Positions 43,900-53,939 are shown, counted from the first letter of the stretch. The stretch: DNA of 64,000 nt from Cyanobium sp. Morenito 9A2 (GCF_024345575.1 NZ_JAGQBJ010000004.1:1-64000), one strand, 5' to 3'. A program made the numbers and translations. Notes: generated by a model not told the origin, from the letters alone.

Positions 43900-46352
43900 G
43901 CGCCCACCTCGGCGGCGGTTTCGGCGGCGGCTTCAGTGGTGGCGGGGGCCCAGCGCCAGCCGGTCACCTCGGGATTGTCCATGCCATGGGCATGGGCGTA
44001 GGCGCGGTGCTCGAGAATGTGCTCCTTCATGCGCTCCTTGACGTGGGCGGCACGGGAGCCTAGGGACGGCACCCGGTCGATCACATCGATCACCAGATTG
44101 AAGCGGTCGATCTGGTTGTTCATCGCCAGCTCAAGTGGGGTGTTGATGTTGCCTTTCTCCTTGTATCCACGCACATGGAAATTGGCGTGGTTGGTGCGGT
44201 GATAGGTGAGCCGGTGAATTAACCAGGGATAACCGTGGAAGTTGAAGATGACCGGCCGGTCGGTGGTGAACAGGCCGTCGAAGTCCGCATCCGAAAGGCC
44301 GTGGGGGTGCTCCTTCGGTGCGGTCAGCGCGAACAGCTTGACCACATTGATGACCCGGATCTTCAACCGCGGGATTTCCCGGCGCAGGATCTCCACCGCC
44401 GCCAGGGTCTCCTTGGTGGGGATGTCACCGGCGCAGGCCATCACCACGTCGGGCTCGTCGGCTTCGGTGCTGTTGTCATCGTTGCTGGCCCAGCTCCAGA
44501 GGCCGATGCCCTTGGCCACGTGCCGGCGCGCCTGCTCCAGGTCGAGGTATTGCAGGTGTTTTTGCTTATCGGAAACGATGATGTTGCAGACATTGGTTTC
44601 CAGGAAAGCTTCCTCGGCCACCGCCAGGAGGCTGTTGGCATCGGCCGGCAGGTAGACCCGCACCACCTCGCCGCTCTTGTTCCCCGCCAGGTCGATGAAG
44701 CCAGGGTCCTGGTGGGTGAAGCCGTTGTGGTCCTGGCGCCAGACCGTGCTCGAGATCAGGCAGTTCCAGGGGGCGATCGGGGCGCGCCAGGGGGCGTGGT
44801 GGATGCAGGATTCCAGCCACTTGGCGTGCTGGTTGAACATCGAGGCGATCACATGGGCAAAGGCCTCGTAGGTGTGGAAAAAGCCGTAGCGACCCGTGAG
44901 CAGGTAGCCCTCCATCATTCCCACCAGGGTGTGCTCGCTGAGCATCTCCACCACCCGTCCATTGCGGGCCAGTTCGCTGCCGCCGGCATCCTCGGGAAGC
45001 AATTCCTCCATCCACACCTTCTTGCTCACCTCGTAGATCGCCTGCAGGCGGTTGGAAGCGGTTTCATCGGGGCCGAAAATGCGCAGGGAATCGGGGTTGC
45101 GGCTGATCGCATCGCGCAGCAGCGCTCCGAGGGGTGCGGTGTTGGCGACTTCGCTCTGGCCGGGCACCTTCACCGGAGTGGCGTAGGCCTCGATCGGCGG
45201 CAGTTGCAATTTGCGGCGCAGCAGACCGCCATTGGCGTGCGGGCTCGAACCCATGCGCCGGTCGCCCCGGGGTGAGAGGGCCTGGAGCGTGCTCACCAGG
45301 GTGCCGCCGGCATCGAACAGTTCTTCGGGCCTGTAGCTGCGCAACCATTGCTCCAGAAGGGCCAGTTGGGCGGGGTCGTGGCGGGGGTTGGGCAGGGGGA
45401 CCTGATGGGAGCGCCAGAAGCCCTCGAGCTTGAGGCCGTTGAGCTCCTTTGGCCCGGTCCAGCCCTTGGGGGAGCGCAGCACGATCAGCGGCCAGGCCGG
45501 GCGGAAGGGTTGGCCGCTGGTTCGGGCTTGGTCGCGAATCGCCAGGATCTGGCCCACCGCCTGGTCCATCGCCGCCGCCATGGCCCGGTGCATGGCGGCG
45601 GGTTCCTCGCCTTCCACGAACAGGGGGTTCCAGCCGTAGCCACGGAGCAACTGTTCCAGCTCCTGGTGACCGATGCGGGCCAGAAGGGTGGGGTTGGAGA
45701 TCTTGTACCCGTTGAGATGCAGCACCGGCAGCACCGCACCATCGCTGACGGGGTTCAGGAACTTGTTGATGTGCCACGACGTGGCCAGGGGGCCGGTCTC
45801 GGCCTCGCCATCGCCCACGCAGGCCAGGGCGATCAGGTCGGGGTTGTCGAAGACGGCGCCGCAGGCGTGGGAGAGCACATAGCCCAATTCGCCGCCCTCA
45901 TGGATCGAGCCGGGGGTTTCAGGGGTGCAGTGGGAGCCGATGTGGCCGGGGAAGGAGAACTGCTTGAAAAAGCGGCGCAGCCCTTCGATGTCCTGGGATT
46001 TATCGGGGTAGATGGCGCTGTAGCTGCCATCGAGATAGGTGGGGCCGAGCACCCCCGGGGCGCCGTGGCCCGGCCCCGACAGGTAGATCATGTCCAGGTC
46101 GTGGCGGCGGATCACGCGGTTGGCGTGGGCCCAGATGAAGGCCTGACCCGGACTGGAGCCCCAGTGGCCCAGCAGCCGATTCTTGATGTGTTCGGGCCGC
46201 AGCGGTTCCCGCAGCAGCGGGTTGCCCTGGAGATAGATCATGCCCACCGCCACGTAATTGGCGGCCCGCCACCAGGCGTCGATCAGGGCCAGCTCGTTGT
46301 CACCTGGGGCAACCAGACTCTTGGGGTCGGCCTCGATGGTGAGGGGTTCCAT
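43896..46352 (-). CDS. xfp: Xylulose-5-phosphate/fructose-6-phosphate phosphoketolase
   Basis: 818 aa, full length. Phosphoketolase splits xylulose-5-P or fructose-6-P to acetyl phosphate plus glyceraldehyde-3-P or erythrose-4-P using TPP. Visible: HWGSSPGQAFIWAHANRVI, YLSGPGHGAPG, VGDGEAETGPLATSWH (TPP-binding) and HGYPWLIHRLTYHR near the C-terminus. The start is ATG 46350-46352; the frame is open for 147 further codons upstream, but that part is antisense to the methyltransferase gene. First gene of the operon with glgP and ackA; divergent from the methyltransferase gene over 145 bases. Confidence 0.96.
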
Positions 46353-46497
46353 GGGAGCACGGCACCGAACCAGCGGAAGGTAGCCAAAGTTCGGCGAGGG
46401 ATAGGCATGCAGCATCACAAGCCAGGGTCTCGACACCATCGCTCCACGGTGAACCCCCGCTGGCCGATCAAAGTGGAGCAAGCCGCCTGGCCCCGCG

Positions 46498-47037
46498 ATG
46501 ACACATCCCCTGTCGGACGCCCTCAGGGCGTGGGGCCTGACCTGGGGCGGCTGGCTGGACAACCGCCGCGGCGAGTGGTGGCTGCTGGCCCAGCTTGTGC
46601 TGATTGCCCTGTTGCTGTTGCCCGCAGTCCCGGCGCCATCCGCCCTCGGGTTGACCTGGCCCCTGGCCGTCCGGCTGGTCGGGGCCGTCGCCGTGGCGCT
46701 TGGGGTGGTTGAGGGCCTGCGGGCTTTTCTCAATCTCGGGTCCAGCCTCACGCCCCTGCCCGATCCCAAGCCCGGGGCGGCGCTCGTGACCACGGGGCCC
46801 TATGCCCGCGTGCGCCATCCGCTCTACCAGGCCATTTTGATCGGTGCCCTGGGCATGGCCCTGGCCCGGGGCAGCCTGCTGCACCTGGGGCTGCTGCTGG
46901 CCCTGGTCGGCGTGCTGGGGGGCAAGGCCCGGCGCGAAGAGAACAAGCTGCTCGCCGAGCATCCGGAGTACACCGCCTACCGCGCCTCCACGGCGGCGAT
47001 CGTGCCGGGGCTGCCCTGGCTTGACTGGCGCGCTTGA
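46498..47037 (+). CDS. Isoprenylcysteine carboxyl methyltransferase-type membrane protein
   Basis: 179 aa, about four membrane helices. The ICMT/PEMT-like signature is present: a YARVRHPLYQAIL motif (the RHPxY turn of the SAM-binding region) and a terminal REENKLLAEHPEYTAYRAST segment with the conserved EE. Bacterial members methylate isoprenoid, lipid or small-molecule acceptors at the membrane; the substrate is unknown here. ATG 46498 is the natural start. Confidence 0.85.
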   Translation: MTHPLSDALRAWGLTWGGWLDNRRGEWWLLAQLVLIALLLLPAVPAPSALGLTWPLAVRLVGAVAVALGVVEGLRAFLNLGSSLTPLPDPKPGAALVTTGPYARVRHPLYQAILIGALGMALARGSLLHLGLLLALVGVLGGKARREENKLLAEHPEYTAYRASTAAIVPGLPWLDWRA

Positions 47038-47041
47038 TCCC

Positions 47042-47344
47042 TCAGGCTCCTGGTTCGCGGCTGCGGTCGGCCAGGGCCCACAGCAGGCTGGCGAGCACCG
47101 CCATCAGACCCAGGCTGCTGGCCCAGGCGGGCCCCAAAGCCCAGCTCAGCACCAGGTCGGTGATCAACCCCACCACCAAGGCCAGCAGCAGGCTGCTGAC
47201 GATCAAGGTGACCTGCTGCAGCCGCTCATCGAGCGGCCCCTCGCCCAGGGCCTGCTCCAGCCGGGCCAGGGGGGCGCTCAGGGGCAGGTAAAGGGCCAGG
47301 GCCCACAGCGCCGTGCCGGGCAAAAGCGGTGACCAGTCGGGCAC
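47042..47344 (-). CDS. Hypothetical membrane protein
   Basis: 100 aa with three predicted membrane helices (about 10-22, 47-65, 70-90) and a charged amphipathic stretch (LARLEQALGEGPLDERLQQ) between the first two. No family recognised. It converges on the methyltransferase gene (4-base gap) and diverges from the alpha/beta hydrolase. Confidence 0.6.
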   Translation of the reverse strand: MPDWSPLLPGTALWALALYLPLSAPLARLEQALGEGPLDERLQQVTLIVSSLLLALVVGLITDLVLSWALGPAWASSLGLMAVLASLLWALADRSREPGA

Positions 47345-47395
47345 GGGTCTGGGGGCGGGTTGAGCTCCCTAGCATCGACGACCCTGCGCCGTTCC

Positions 47396-48253
47396 ATGGC
47401 CCCCTGGTCGTACCTGGACCATTCCGTGTTCAGCCTGCGCCGCCGACCGGAAGCCCCGGTGGGGCCTGCCCTGCTGCTGGTGCATGGTTTCGGTGCTTCA
47501 ACGGACCACTGGCGCTTCAACATCCCGGTGCTGGCGGAGCACCATGAGGTGCACGCCCTCGACCTGCTGGGCTTCGGCCGCAGCGCCAAGCCAGAGGGCC
47601 TCGCCTACGGCGGCGCCCTCTGGTGCGATCAACTGGCCGCCTACGTGCGCGAGCGCATCGGCCGCCCCACGGTGCTGGCGGGCAACTCGCTCGGGGGCTA
47701 TGCGGCCCTGGCGGCGGGTGTGGCCCTGGGCGAGCTGGCGGCGGGGGTGGTGCTGCTCAACGCCGCCGGCCCCTTCAGCGCCGAGCAACGGGAGCCCGAA
47801 GGCTGGGGCGCCATCGCACGGGCCACGGTGGGTTCGGCTTTGCTCCGAAGCCCGGTGCTGCAGCGGCTGCTGTTCGAGAACCTGCGCCGGCCCGCGACGA
47901 TCCGTCGCACCCTCAACCAGGTGTACGTGGATCGCACCAATGTGGACGCGGAGCTGGTGGAAGCGATCCGGCGGCCGTCGCTCGATCCCGGCGCTTTCGG
48001 GGTGTTCCGCACCGTGTTCGACATCCCCCGCGGTCAGCCCCTCGATGGGCTGTTCGATCAGTTGAAGGCGCCTTTGCTGTTGATCTGGGGCCTTAAGGAT
48101 CCGTGGATCAACGCCGAGGGGCGCCGGGCCCGGTTCCTGGCCCATGCCCCCGCCGGCACCCGTGAGGTGCTGCTACAGGCCGGTCACTGCCCCCACGATG
48201 AGCTGCCGGCGGTGGTGAACCAGGCGCTGTTGGCCTGGCTGGGGGAGCTCTAA
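47396..48253 (+). CDS. Alpha/beta-fold hydrolase
   Basis: 285 aa from ATG 47396 (an upstream in-frame start at 47360 is possible). The oxyanion loop LLVHGFGAS, the nucleophile elbow AGNSLGGYAA (Ser), an Asp in LLIWGLKDPWI and the terminal His in LQAGHCPHDE form the classic catalytic set. The layout resembles chlorophyll- and esterase-like hydrolases common in cyanobacteria. Substrate unknown. The mutarotase-like gene follows after 35 bases. Confidence 0.85.
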   Translation: MAPWSYLDHSVFSLRRRPEAPVGPALLLVHGFGASTDHWRFNIPVLAEHHEVHALDLLGFGRSAKPEGLAYGGALWCDQLAAYVRERIGRPTVLAGNSLGGYAALAAGVALGELAAGVVLLNAAGPFSAEQREPEGWGAIARATVGSALLRSPVLQRLLFENLRRPATIRRTLNQVYVDRTNVDAELVEAIRRPSLDPGAFGVFRTVFDIPRGQPLDGLFDQLKAPLLLIWGLKDPWINAEGRRARFLAHAPAGTREVLLQAGHCPHDELPAVVNQALLAWLGEL

Positions 48254-48288
48254 GCTCCCCGCCCACTGTTTCCTTCCCCGTGATCCCC

Positions 48289-49116
48289 ATGGCCCTCGTC
48301 CAGCACGCGGATCCCTACCCCCACTGGGTCTTTACCCACCCTGCCAGCGGCGATCAGGTGCGGCTGGTGCCCGAGCGCGGCGGCCTGGTGACAGGCTGGA
48401 GCAGTGGCGAACGGGAGCGGCTGTATTTCGATGTGGCCCGTTTCGCCGATCCGGCCCGCTCGGTGCGGGGTGGGATCCCCGTGCTGTTCCCGATCTGTGG
48501 TGGTCTCCCCGATCACCCCTTGCCCCAGCACGGCTTTGCCCGGGATCGGCCCTGGTCCCTGGCGCTGCTGGAGGACGGTGAAGGGGTGCGGCTGGAGCTG
48601 CGGGAAGATCCCAGCACCCTGGCCCTGTTCCCCCACCCCTTTCGCCTGAGCCTGGAGGTGCGCCCGAAACCCTCGGCGCTGGAGATTCGCGTCCGGGTGG
48701 AGAACCCGGGCGAGCAGCCCCTGCCGTTCAGCTTCGGGCTGCACCCCTATTTCCAGGTGTCTTCGCTGGCGGCGGCGCGGATCGAGGGGTTGCCCGAGCA
48801 GGTGCTCAATCAGCTCACGCTTGAGCAGGCTTCCTCCAGCGACTTGCTGGAGGACCTGCCGGCAGGGGTCGATTTGCTGGCGGCTCCCACGGGGTCCGTC
48901 CGCCTCGTGGACACGTCCCGGGGTGAGGCGATCAGCCTCGAGACCACGGCCCCGCTCGATCTGGTGGTGGCCTGGAGCGATCCGCCCCGGCCGATGGTCT
49001 GTCTGGAGCCCTGGACGGCCCCCCGCGGCGCCCTGATCAGTGGTGATCGCCTGCTGCGGCTGGCCGCCGGAGAGGCACGCGAACTGGTCACCTGCTACAG
49101 GCTGACGCCGGCCTGA
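48289..49116 (+). CDS. Aldose 1-epimerase-like (galactose mutarotase superfamily) protein
   Basis: 275 aa from ATG 48289. The superfamily pattern is visible: GGIPVLFPICGGLPD near 60, QHGFARDRPW (conserved His), and FGLHPYFQV with another conserved His. The C-terminus has a VCLEPWTAPRGAL segment resembling hexose-6-phosphate mutarotases (YeaD-like). It probably equilibrates sugar anomers in the cytoplasm; the exact sugar is unknown. The 3' end converges on and overlaps glcE by 22 bases. Confidence 0.85.
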   Translation: MALVQHADPYPHWVFTHPASGDQVRLVPERGGLVTGWSSGERERLYFDVARFADPARSVRGGIPVLFPICGGLPDHPLPQHGFARDRPWSLALLEDGEGVRLELREDPSTLALFPHPFRLSLEVRPKPSALEIRVRVENPGEQPLPFSFGLHPYFQVSSLAAARIEGLPEQVLNQLTLEQASSSDLLEDLPAGVDLLAAPTGSVRLVDTSRGEAISLETTAPLDLVVAWSDPPRPMVCLEPWTAPRGALISGDRLLRLAAGEARELVTCYRLTPA

Positions 49117-50318
49117 GCCACCCCTGGCAGCCGGCCCCTGGCCAGTTGCTGCCGAGGATCGAACTGCCGCTTGAGTGCCTCGATCAGGGGGCGATCGGGC
49201 GCGTCCCCCCAGGCGGCCAGGCCCGCTTTCTCGGGCTGCTCCAGCACGGTCAGGTAACCGCCGAGCTCTGTGCAGCGCCGTCGCAGCTCCTGCACGTGGA
49301 AGCGGGCCAGCTCGCCCGGGCCCGATCCAGCCGCGGCCCAGGCGAGCCCCAGGCCGCTGCCCGCCCCGAGGCTCACGGGCACCGACCGCAGCAGCCTGTG
49401 GTCCAGCAGCGTGAGGCCATGGGCGGGCAGCACCCCCAACCGCAGCAACCAGCGCCCCTCCTGGGGGGCGGGGTGGCTCAGCAGGCCATCGCCCAGGCCC
49501 AGGGCCCGCAGGGCTTCCAGGCGCTCACTGTCGAGGGGTTGCGCACGAACGCCCTCGACGCGGGCTTCGGTGCCGATGGCGGCGATCTGCTCGGCCAGGG
49601 CTTCGGCGCTGACGCTGGCGAGGCTGATCAGCAGCGCCGGGCTGGCCTCCAGCCCGGCCTCGGCGGTGAGGGCCGCCCCCCAGAGGTCGATCAGTTCGGG
49701 GGTGAGGCTGGAGCTGAGCAGCCAGCGACGCAGGCGTTCAAGGGCCGAGCTCTCCCCCAGCAGCAGCAGACCGCGGCGCTGGGGCGGCACGGGCGTCGTG
49801 CGCAGGGTGAGCTCGGTGATCAGGCCCAGGGAGCCCCAGCTGCCCGTGAACAGGCGCATCAGGTCATAGCCCGCCACGTTCTTGACCACCCGGCCGCCGG
49901 CGTGGGCGGCGGTGCCATCACTTCTCAGCAGGCCAAGGCCAATCACCTGGTCGCGCACCCCCAGGTGGCGCTGGCGCAGGCCCCCGGCCAGGCCCCGGGC
50001 CACCAGCCCGCCGACGCTGCCGGCATGGCTGCCATCGGCGCCACTGCCCCAGGGCCAATCCATCGCCAGCCACTGGTGCTGTTCCGCCAGCGTTTGCTGC
50101 AGTTCCTTGAGCCCGAGACCCGCCTGCACGGTGACGGTGAAATCGCCGACGGCGTGGTCGATCAGTCGGTTCAGGCGGCGGCAGCTGACGACGGTGGTCT
50201 GTGGGCTGGGGGGACCCCAGTGCAGGCGGCTGCCATGGCCGGCGGGCAGCCAGGGGGTGGCTTCGGCGTGCAGCTGGCGCACCAGCTCCGGCAGCTCCCT
50301 GGGGTCTGGGGTGATCAC
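49095..50318 (-). CDS. glcE: Glycolate oxidase/dehydrogenase FAD-binding subunit GlcE
   Basis: 407 aa, GTG start at 50316-50318. GlcE is an FAD-binding subunit of the membrane-linked glycolate dehydrogenase used in photorespiration. The FAD-binding PCMH-type domain has PAGHGSRLHWG, a DWPWGSGADGSHAGSVGGL loop and the strongly conserved GGRVVKNVAGYDLMRLFTGSWGSLGLI. The frame stays open upstream into the divergent kinase gene; that part is a shadow. glcF lies 5 kb away on the same strand; GlcD is not in the window. Confidence 0.92.
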   Translation of the reverse strand: MITPDPRELPELVRQLHAEATPWLPAGHGSRLHWGPPSPQTTVVSCRRLNRLIDHAVGDFTVTVQAGLGLKELQQTLAEQHQWLAMDWPWGSGADGSHAGSVGGLVARGLAGGLRQRHLGVRDQVIGLGLLRSDGTAAHAGGRVVKNVAGYDLMRLFTGSWGSLGLITELTLRTTPVPPQRRGLLLLGESSALERLRRWLLSSSLTPELIDLWGAALTAEAGLEASPALLISLASVSAEALAEQIAAIGTEARVEGVRAQPLDSERLEALRALGLGDGLLSHPAPQEGRWLLRLGVLPAHGLTLLDHRLLRSVPVSLGAGSGLGLAWAAAGSGPGELARFHVQELRRRCTELGGYLTVLEQPEKAGLAAWGDAPDRPLIEALKRQFDPRQQLARGRLPGVAQAGVSL

Positions 50319-50332
50319 GGCACGATGGTGCC

Positions 50333-51718
50333 ATGCGCAGCCGCCCCACGATTGTCGTTTTTGATGACGACCCCACCGGGTCCCAGACGGTGCACGGTTG
50401 TCCGCTCCTGCTGAGCTGGGAGCAGCCGGCCTTGGCGGAAGCCCTGGGGGCCCCTGAAGCGCTGCTTTTTCTGCTGACTGACACGCGTGCCCTGGCGCCC
50501 GAGCAGGTGGCCCCGCGGCTGCGGCAGGTCTGCCGGGCGCTGGCGGCGGCCCGCGGCGAGGTGGGGCTGGAGCACTGGCTGCTGGTGAGCCGCGGCGATT
50601 CCACCCTGCGGGGCCATTTCCCCCTGGAGGTGGAGGCGATCGCAGCAGAGTTGGGGCCCTTCGATGGCACGTTGCTGGTGCCGGCCTTCCTGGAGGGGGG
50701 GCGCACCACGGTGGACGGAGTGCACCTCTTGTATGGCGAACCCGTTCACACCACGCCCTTCGGCCAAGACCGCCTGTTCGGCTTCCGCAGCAGTGCCTTG
50801 CCCGAGTGGGTTGAGGAAAAGACCGCTGGCCGCGTGCCGGCGGCGGCTGTGCGGCGCATCGGCCGCGCCGAACTGGCGGCGGCGGCGGCGGGCCCCACGG
50901 GGGCCCGAGCCCTGGCGGACACACTTCAGGGCCTGCGCGGCAACCCATTCGTCGTGGCGGACGCGGAGCGGCCCGAGCAGTTGGAGGCCCTGGCGACGGC
51001 CGTGTGGGCGGCCCAGGCGGCCGGATCACGCCTGCTGATCCAGTCAGCGGCGGGCTTGATTCGGGCCCTGGCGGCTCTGCCGCCCCAGCCCCTTGATGCC
51101 GCGGGCCTGGTGGCCCTGCGGCGCGGCCCCGCCCCGGGGGCGGTGCTGGTGGGCTCCCATGTGCCCCTGGCGGACCTGCAGCTGTCGGCCCTGCTGGCGG
51201 AACCGGGCTGCGGCGGCGTGGAGTTGCCGGTGGAGCGCGTTTTAAGCCACCTGCGCCAGGGGCGCCCGCTGGAAGACGGGTTCGAGGCGGAGCTGCTGGA
51301 CGCCATCGCCGCGCTGCGCCGGCAGGGCCGCACCCCCGTGCTGTTCACCAGCCGCGGAGAAGCGAGTTGCGCAGACGGAGCGGAACGCCGGGCCTTGGGC
51401 GAGGCGCTGGCGGGACTGATGGCCCGGATCGCCGCCGCCCTGCCGGCGGATCTGAGTTACCTGATCAGCAAAGGGGGCATCACAACCCAGACCCTGCTGG
51501 GCGAGGGGCTGGCTGCGGCGGCGGTGCGGCTGGAGGGTCAACTGCTGCCGGGACTCTCCCTGGTGCGGCTGCCGGCCGATCACCCCCGCTTACCGTTGCT
51601 GCCGCTGCTCACCTTCCCGGGGAACCTGGGCGAGGCGGGCACCCTGGCCCAGGCCTGGCGGCTCATGGCGTTTGAGGAGCCCGAGACCGAGCGACCTCGT
51701 CCAGCCGGAAGCACCTAG
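50333..51718 (+). CDS. Four-carbon acid sugar kinase family protein (DUF1537)
   Basis: 461 aa. Members (OtnK, DtnK, related) phosphorylate four-carbon sugar acids such as threonate and erythronate with ATP. N-terminal signature FDDDPTGSQTVHG and SRGDSTLRGHFPLE are present; the C-terminal nucleotide-binding domain has VGSHVPLADLQ and an ISKGGITTQTLL motif close to the family's GGDT-like element. Usual partners (aldolase OtnC, dehydrogenase LtnD) are absent nearby. Starts 14 bases from the divergent glcE start. Exact substrate unknown; a sugar-acid repair role is inference. Confidence 0.88.
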   Translation: MRSRPTIVVFDDDPTGSQTVHGCPLLLSWEQPALAEALGAPEALLFLLTDTRALAPEQVAPRLRQVCRALAAARGEVGLEHWLLVSRGDSTLRGHFPLEVEAIAAELGPFDGTLLVPAFLEGGRTTVDGVHLLYGEPVHTTPFGQDRLFGFRSSALPEWVEEKTAGRVPAAAVRRIGRAELAAAAAGPTGARALADTLQGLRGNPFVVADAERPEQLEALATAVWAAQAAGSRLLIQSAAGLIRALAALPPQPLDAAGLVALRRGPAPGAVLVGSHVPLADLQLSALLAEPGCGGVELPVERVLSHLRQGRPLEDGFEAELLDAIAALRRQGRTPVLFTSRGEASCADGAERRALGEALAGLMARIAAALPADLSYLISKGGITTQTLLGEGLAAAAVRLEGQLLPGLSLVRLPADHPRLPLLPLLTFPGNLGEAGTLAQAWRLMAFEEPETERPRPAGST

Positions 51719-51767
51719 GGTCACGCCCATCTTCACGGGCCCGGGCAGTCGGTTTCCCAAACTCTCC

Positions 51768-53105
51768 ATGACCTTTCCAGCGCTGTTGCTTGAGGTGGGC
51801 AGCCACGAGTTTGAGGTGGCCGAAACCCTGATCGGGGTCGGCCGCTTCGTGTTGATCTTCATCGCCGCCCGCGCCCTGGCCGAGGTGCTGGTGCGGCTTC
51901 AGTTGCCCACGATCCTCGGGGAACTGATCGCCGGGGTGCTGATCGGCCTCTCGGGCCTGCACCTGATCCTCCCCCCGGAGACCCAGGGGGAGGTGAGCGC
52001 CTGGTTCGTCAACACGATTTCTTCCCTGGCCCACCTGGGCCCCACGGAGGTGCGGGAGATCTACGCTGAAACCTTCCCAAGCCTGCAGGCGGTGGCCACC
52101 CTTGGCCTGTTCTCGCTGCTGTTTCTCACGGGCCTGGAGAGCGACCTCGATGAGCTGATGGCGGTGGGCGCCCAGGCTTTCACCGTGGCGACCACCGGGG
52201 TGGTGCTGCCCTTCGCCCTCGGCACCTTCGGTCTGCTCTGGATCTTTCACGTGCCGCTGATTCCGGCCGTCTTCGCCGGCGCCTCCATGACCGCCACCAG
52301 CATCGGCATCACCGCCAGCGTGTTCAGCGAACTCAAGTTCCTGCGCACCAAGGAGGGGCAGATCGTGATCGGCGCCGCCGTGCTCGATGACATCCTCGGC
52401 ATCGTGATCCTGGCGGTGGTGGTGGCCCTGGCCTCCAGCGGCACCGTGGCCATCGGCCCGATCGTGAAGCTCTGCCTGGCCGCTGTGGTGTTCGTGGTGG
52501 TGTCGCTGGTGCTGAGCCGCACGGCCGCCCCCCTGTTCGATTGGGCCCTCGATCAACTCAAGGCCCCCGGTGAGGTGGTTGTGGCCTCGTTCCTGGTGCT
52601 GTGCGTGGCTTGCTTCGCCTCCCAGGCCATTGGCTTGGAGGCGGCCCTGGGGGCCTTCGCCGCCGGACTGATCCTCAGCAGCTCCCGCCACACCAAGGCG
52701 ATCGAGGCGGCAGTGAAACCCCTGGTCGCTCTGTTCTCCACCGTGTTCTTCGTGCTGATCGGCACGACCATGGACCTCTCGGTGCTCAATCCGATGGATC
52801 CCGCCAACCGGGAGGGCCTGATCGTCGCTGGCTTCCTGCTGGTGGTGGCTGTGGTCACCAAGGTGGTGGCAGGCTGGAGCTACGTCAGCAAGGACCCCAC
52901 CAACCGGCTGGTGGTGGGGCTGGGAATGATGCCCCGGGGCGAAGTTGGCTTGATTTTCCTGGGGCTTGGCACCCAGGCGGGCCTGCTCACGCCCTCGTTG
53001 GAGGCGGCCATCTTGCTCATGGTGATCGGCACCACTTTCCTGGCGCCGGTGCTGCTGCGGATCGTGATCAGCCGGCAAGCCGCCCCCGCTGAGCAGCCGG
53101 CCTGA
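51768..53105 (+). CDS. Cation/proton antiporter, CPA2 (NapA/KefB-type) family
   Basis: 445 aa from ATG 51768; the frame is open to 51672 but that part lies in the previous gene. About 12 membrane helices. Family signature includes LPTILGELIAGVLIGLSGL, the TM5 residues of VFAGASMTATSIGITASVF, and the ion-binding acidic pair in AAVLDDILGIVIL, as in CPA2 antiporters that exchange Na+ or K+ for H+. No RCK/TrkA-N nucleotide-binding domain is attached. Location: cytoplasmic or thylakoid membrane. Confidence 0.9.
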   Translation: MTFPALLLEVGSHEFEVAETLIGVGRFVLIFIAARALAEVLVRLQLPTILGELIAGVLIGLSGLHLILPPETQGEVSAWFVNTISSLAHLGPTEVREIYAETFPSLQAVATLGLFSLLFLTGLESDLDELMAVGAQAFTVATTGVVLPFALGTFGLLWIFHVPLIPAVFAGASMTATSIGITASVFSELKFLRTKEGQIVIGAAVLDDILGIVILAVVVALASSGTVAIGPIVKLCLAAVVFVVVSLVLSRTAAPLFDWALDQLKAPGEVVVASFLVLCVACFASQAIGLEAALGAFAAGLILSSSRHTKAIEAAVKPLVALFSTVFFVLIGTTMDLSVLNPMDPANREGLIVAGFLLVVAVVTKVVAGWSYVSKDPTNRLVVGLGMMPRGEVGLIFLGLGTQAGLLTPSLEAAILLMVIGTTFLAPVLLRIVISRQAAPAEQPA

Positions 53106-53140
53106 TGGCGGCCTCTGGCTCGGCTTGACCCTCGCTCGGT

Positions 53141-53623
53141 TCAGCCGCAGAGCGCTTGGCGCCTCACCCAGCTGGCCCGGAAGCTCCCGTGCACCCGCTC
53201 ACCCCTGGGGCTCACCAGGTCGAAGCTTCCGAGCACCGGCTGGCCTGGAACCACCGAACGGAAGCTGACCCGGCCCTTGAGCAGGCCGTCCAGGCCTGGT
53301 CTTGGCTGCAGGGTGATCGATCCGATCCGGTCGTCGGCAGGAAAACTGAACTGGGTTGGGTGGCTCAGGGTGGGCGCTTTCCAGATCGCAATCGAGAGGA
53401 TGGCGGCCGGTCGGCTGGGCCGGGCGGGCCAGGGCATGGTGACGGTGAAGGCGGCCCCGTCCCAGGGGGCGCAGTCGTTCCAGATCTGGGCGCTCAAGGG
53501 CGTGGCGGCGGGTCCGGGTTGCTGCGTTGGGCTGGCCAGCAGGTCGGTTGGCAGCCCCAGGGCCAGGAGGGCGCCCACTGGGGCCAGGGCCCTGAGGACA
53601 GCTGAGGGGGATGGAGGGGCCAT
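53141..53623 (-). CDS. Secreted hypothetical protein
   Basis: 160 aa from ATG 53621-53623. A signal peptide (about 1-31, ending near LLAS) is followed by a beta-rich domain with three spaced Cys and a repeated pattern of Trp/Pro (APWDGAAFTVTMPWPARP). A C-terminal half with GRVSFRSVVPGQPVLGSFDLVSPRGERVHGSFRA looks like a beta-barrel or jelly-roll surface domain; no name is recognised. It lies 7 bases downstream of the cupin gene. Confidence 0.6.
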   Translation of the reverse strand: MAPPSPSAVLRALAPVGALLALGLPTDLLASPTQQPGPAATPLSAQIWNDCAPWDGAAFTVTMPWPARPSRPAAILSIAIWKAPTLSHPTQFSFPADDRIGSITLQPRPGLDGLLKGRVSFRSVVPGQPVLGSFDLVSPRGERVHGSFRASWVRRQALCG

Positions 53624-53630
53624 GGCGGGA

Positions 53631-53939
53631 TCAGGGGTTGGAGGCCGTGCGCTGGGGGAAGGACAACTCCAGCACCAGGCAGCCCTCCTCGGTGCGAAAG
53701 GGCCCATGGACCTCACCCGGCGGGCGGCTGGCGTAGTGGCCGGCCTCCAGCCAGATCCCGAAGGCGGCATCGAACAGCCGCCCGCTGACGATGAACACCT
53801 CCTCCGGGTAGGGATGCACCTTGGCGCCGAAGGCGGCCGTATCAGCGCCGGGATGGAAGCGGGTCAGGCGGGTGATCTCACCGGTGGCGGGATCGTGGCT
53901 CAACGTGAGTTCTTCGGCCAGCTGCTCAAGCCCCGTCAC
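53631..53939 (-). CDS. Cupin-domain protein (anti-ECF ChrR-like cupin), start uncertain
   Basis: 102 aa from GTG 53937-53939. A single cupin barrel: RFHPGADTAAFGAKVHPYPEEVFIVSGRLFD, then GHYASRPPGEVHGPFRTEEGCLVLEL with metal-ligand His. Coding-like sequence continues upstream in frame (reading NLKSLSRYWNVFAADQLHRWTPVTGLEQ) to a stop at about 54022, but no ATG, GTG or TTG starts it there, so the N-terminus may begin at a rare codon or be truncated. Metal-binding small-molecule or stress role is inference. Confidence 0.65.
   Translation of the reverse strand: MTGLEQLAEELTLSHDPATGEITRLTRFHPGADTAAFGAKVHPYPEEVFIVSGRLFDAAFGIWLEAGHYASRPPGEVHGPFRTEEGCLVLELSFPQRTASNP

Noticed and set aside
46353-46793. 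N-terminal extension of phosphoketolase.
   Set aside because: Phosphoketolases begin near ATG 46352; the extra residues lie antisense to the methyltransferase gene and have no similarity.
50319-51029. N-terminal extension of glcE on the minus strand.
   Set aside because: It is antisense to the DUF1537 kinase, which has clear family motifs, and is Pro/Arg-rich shadow text.
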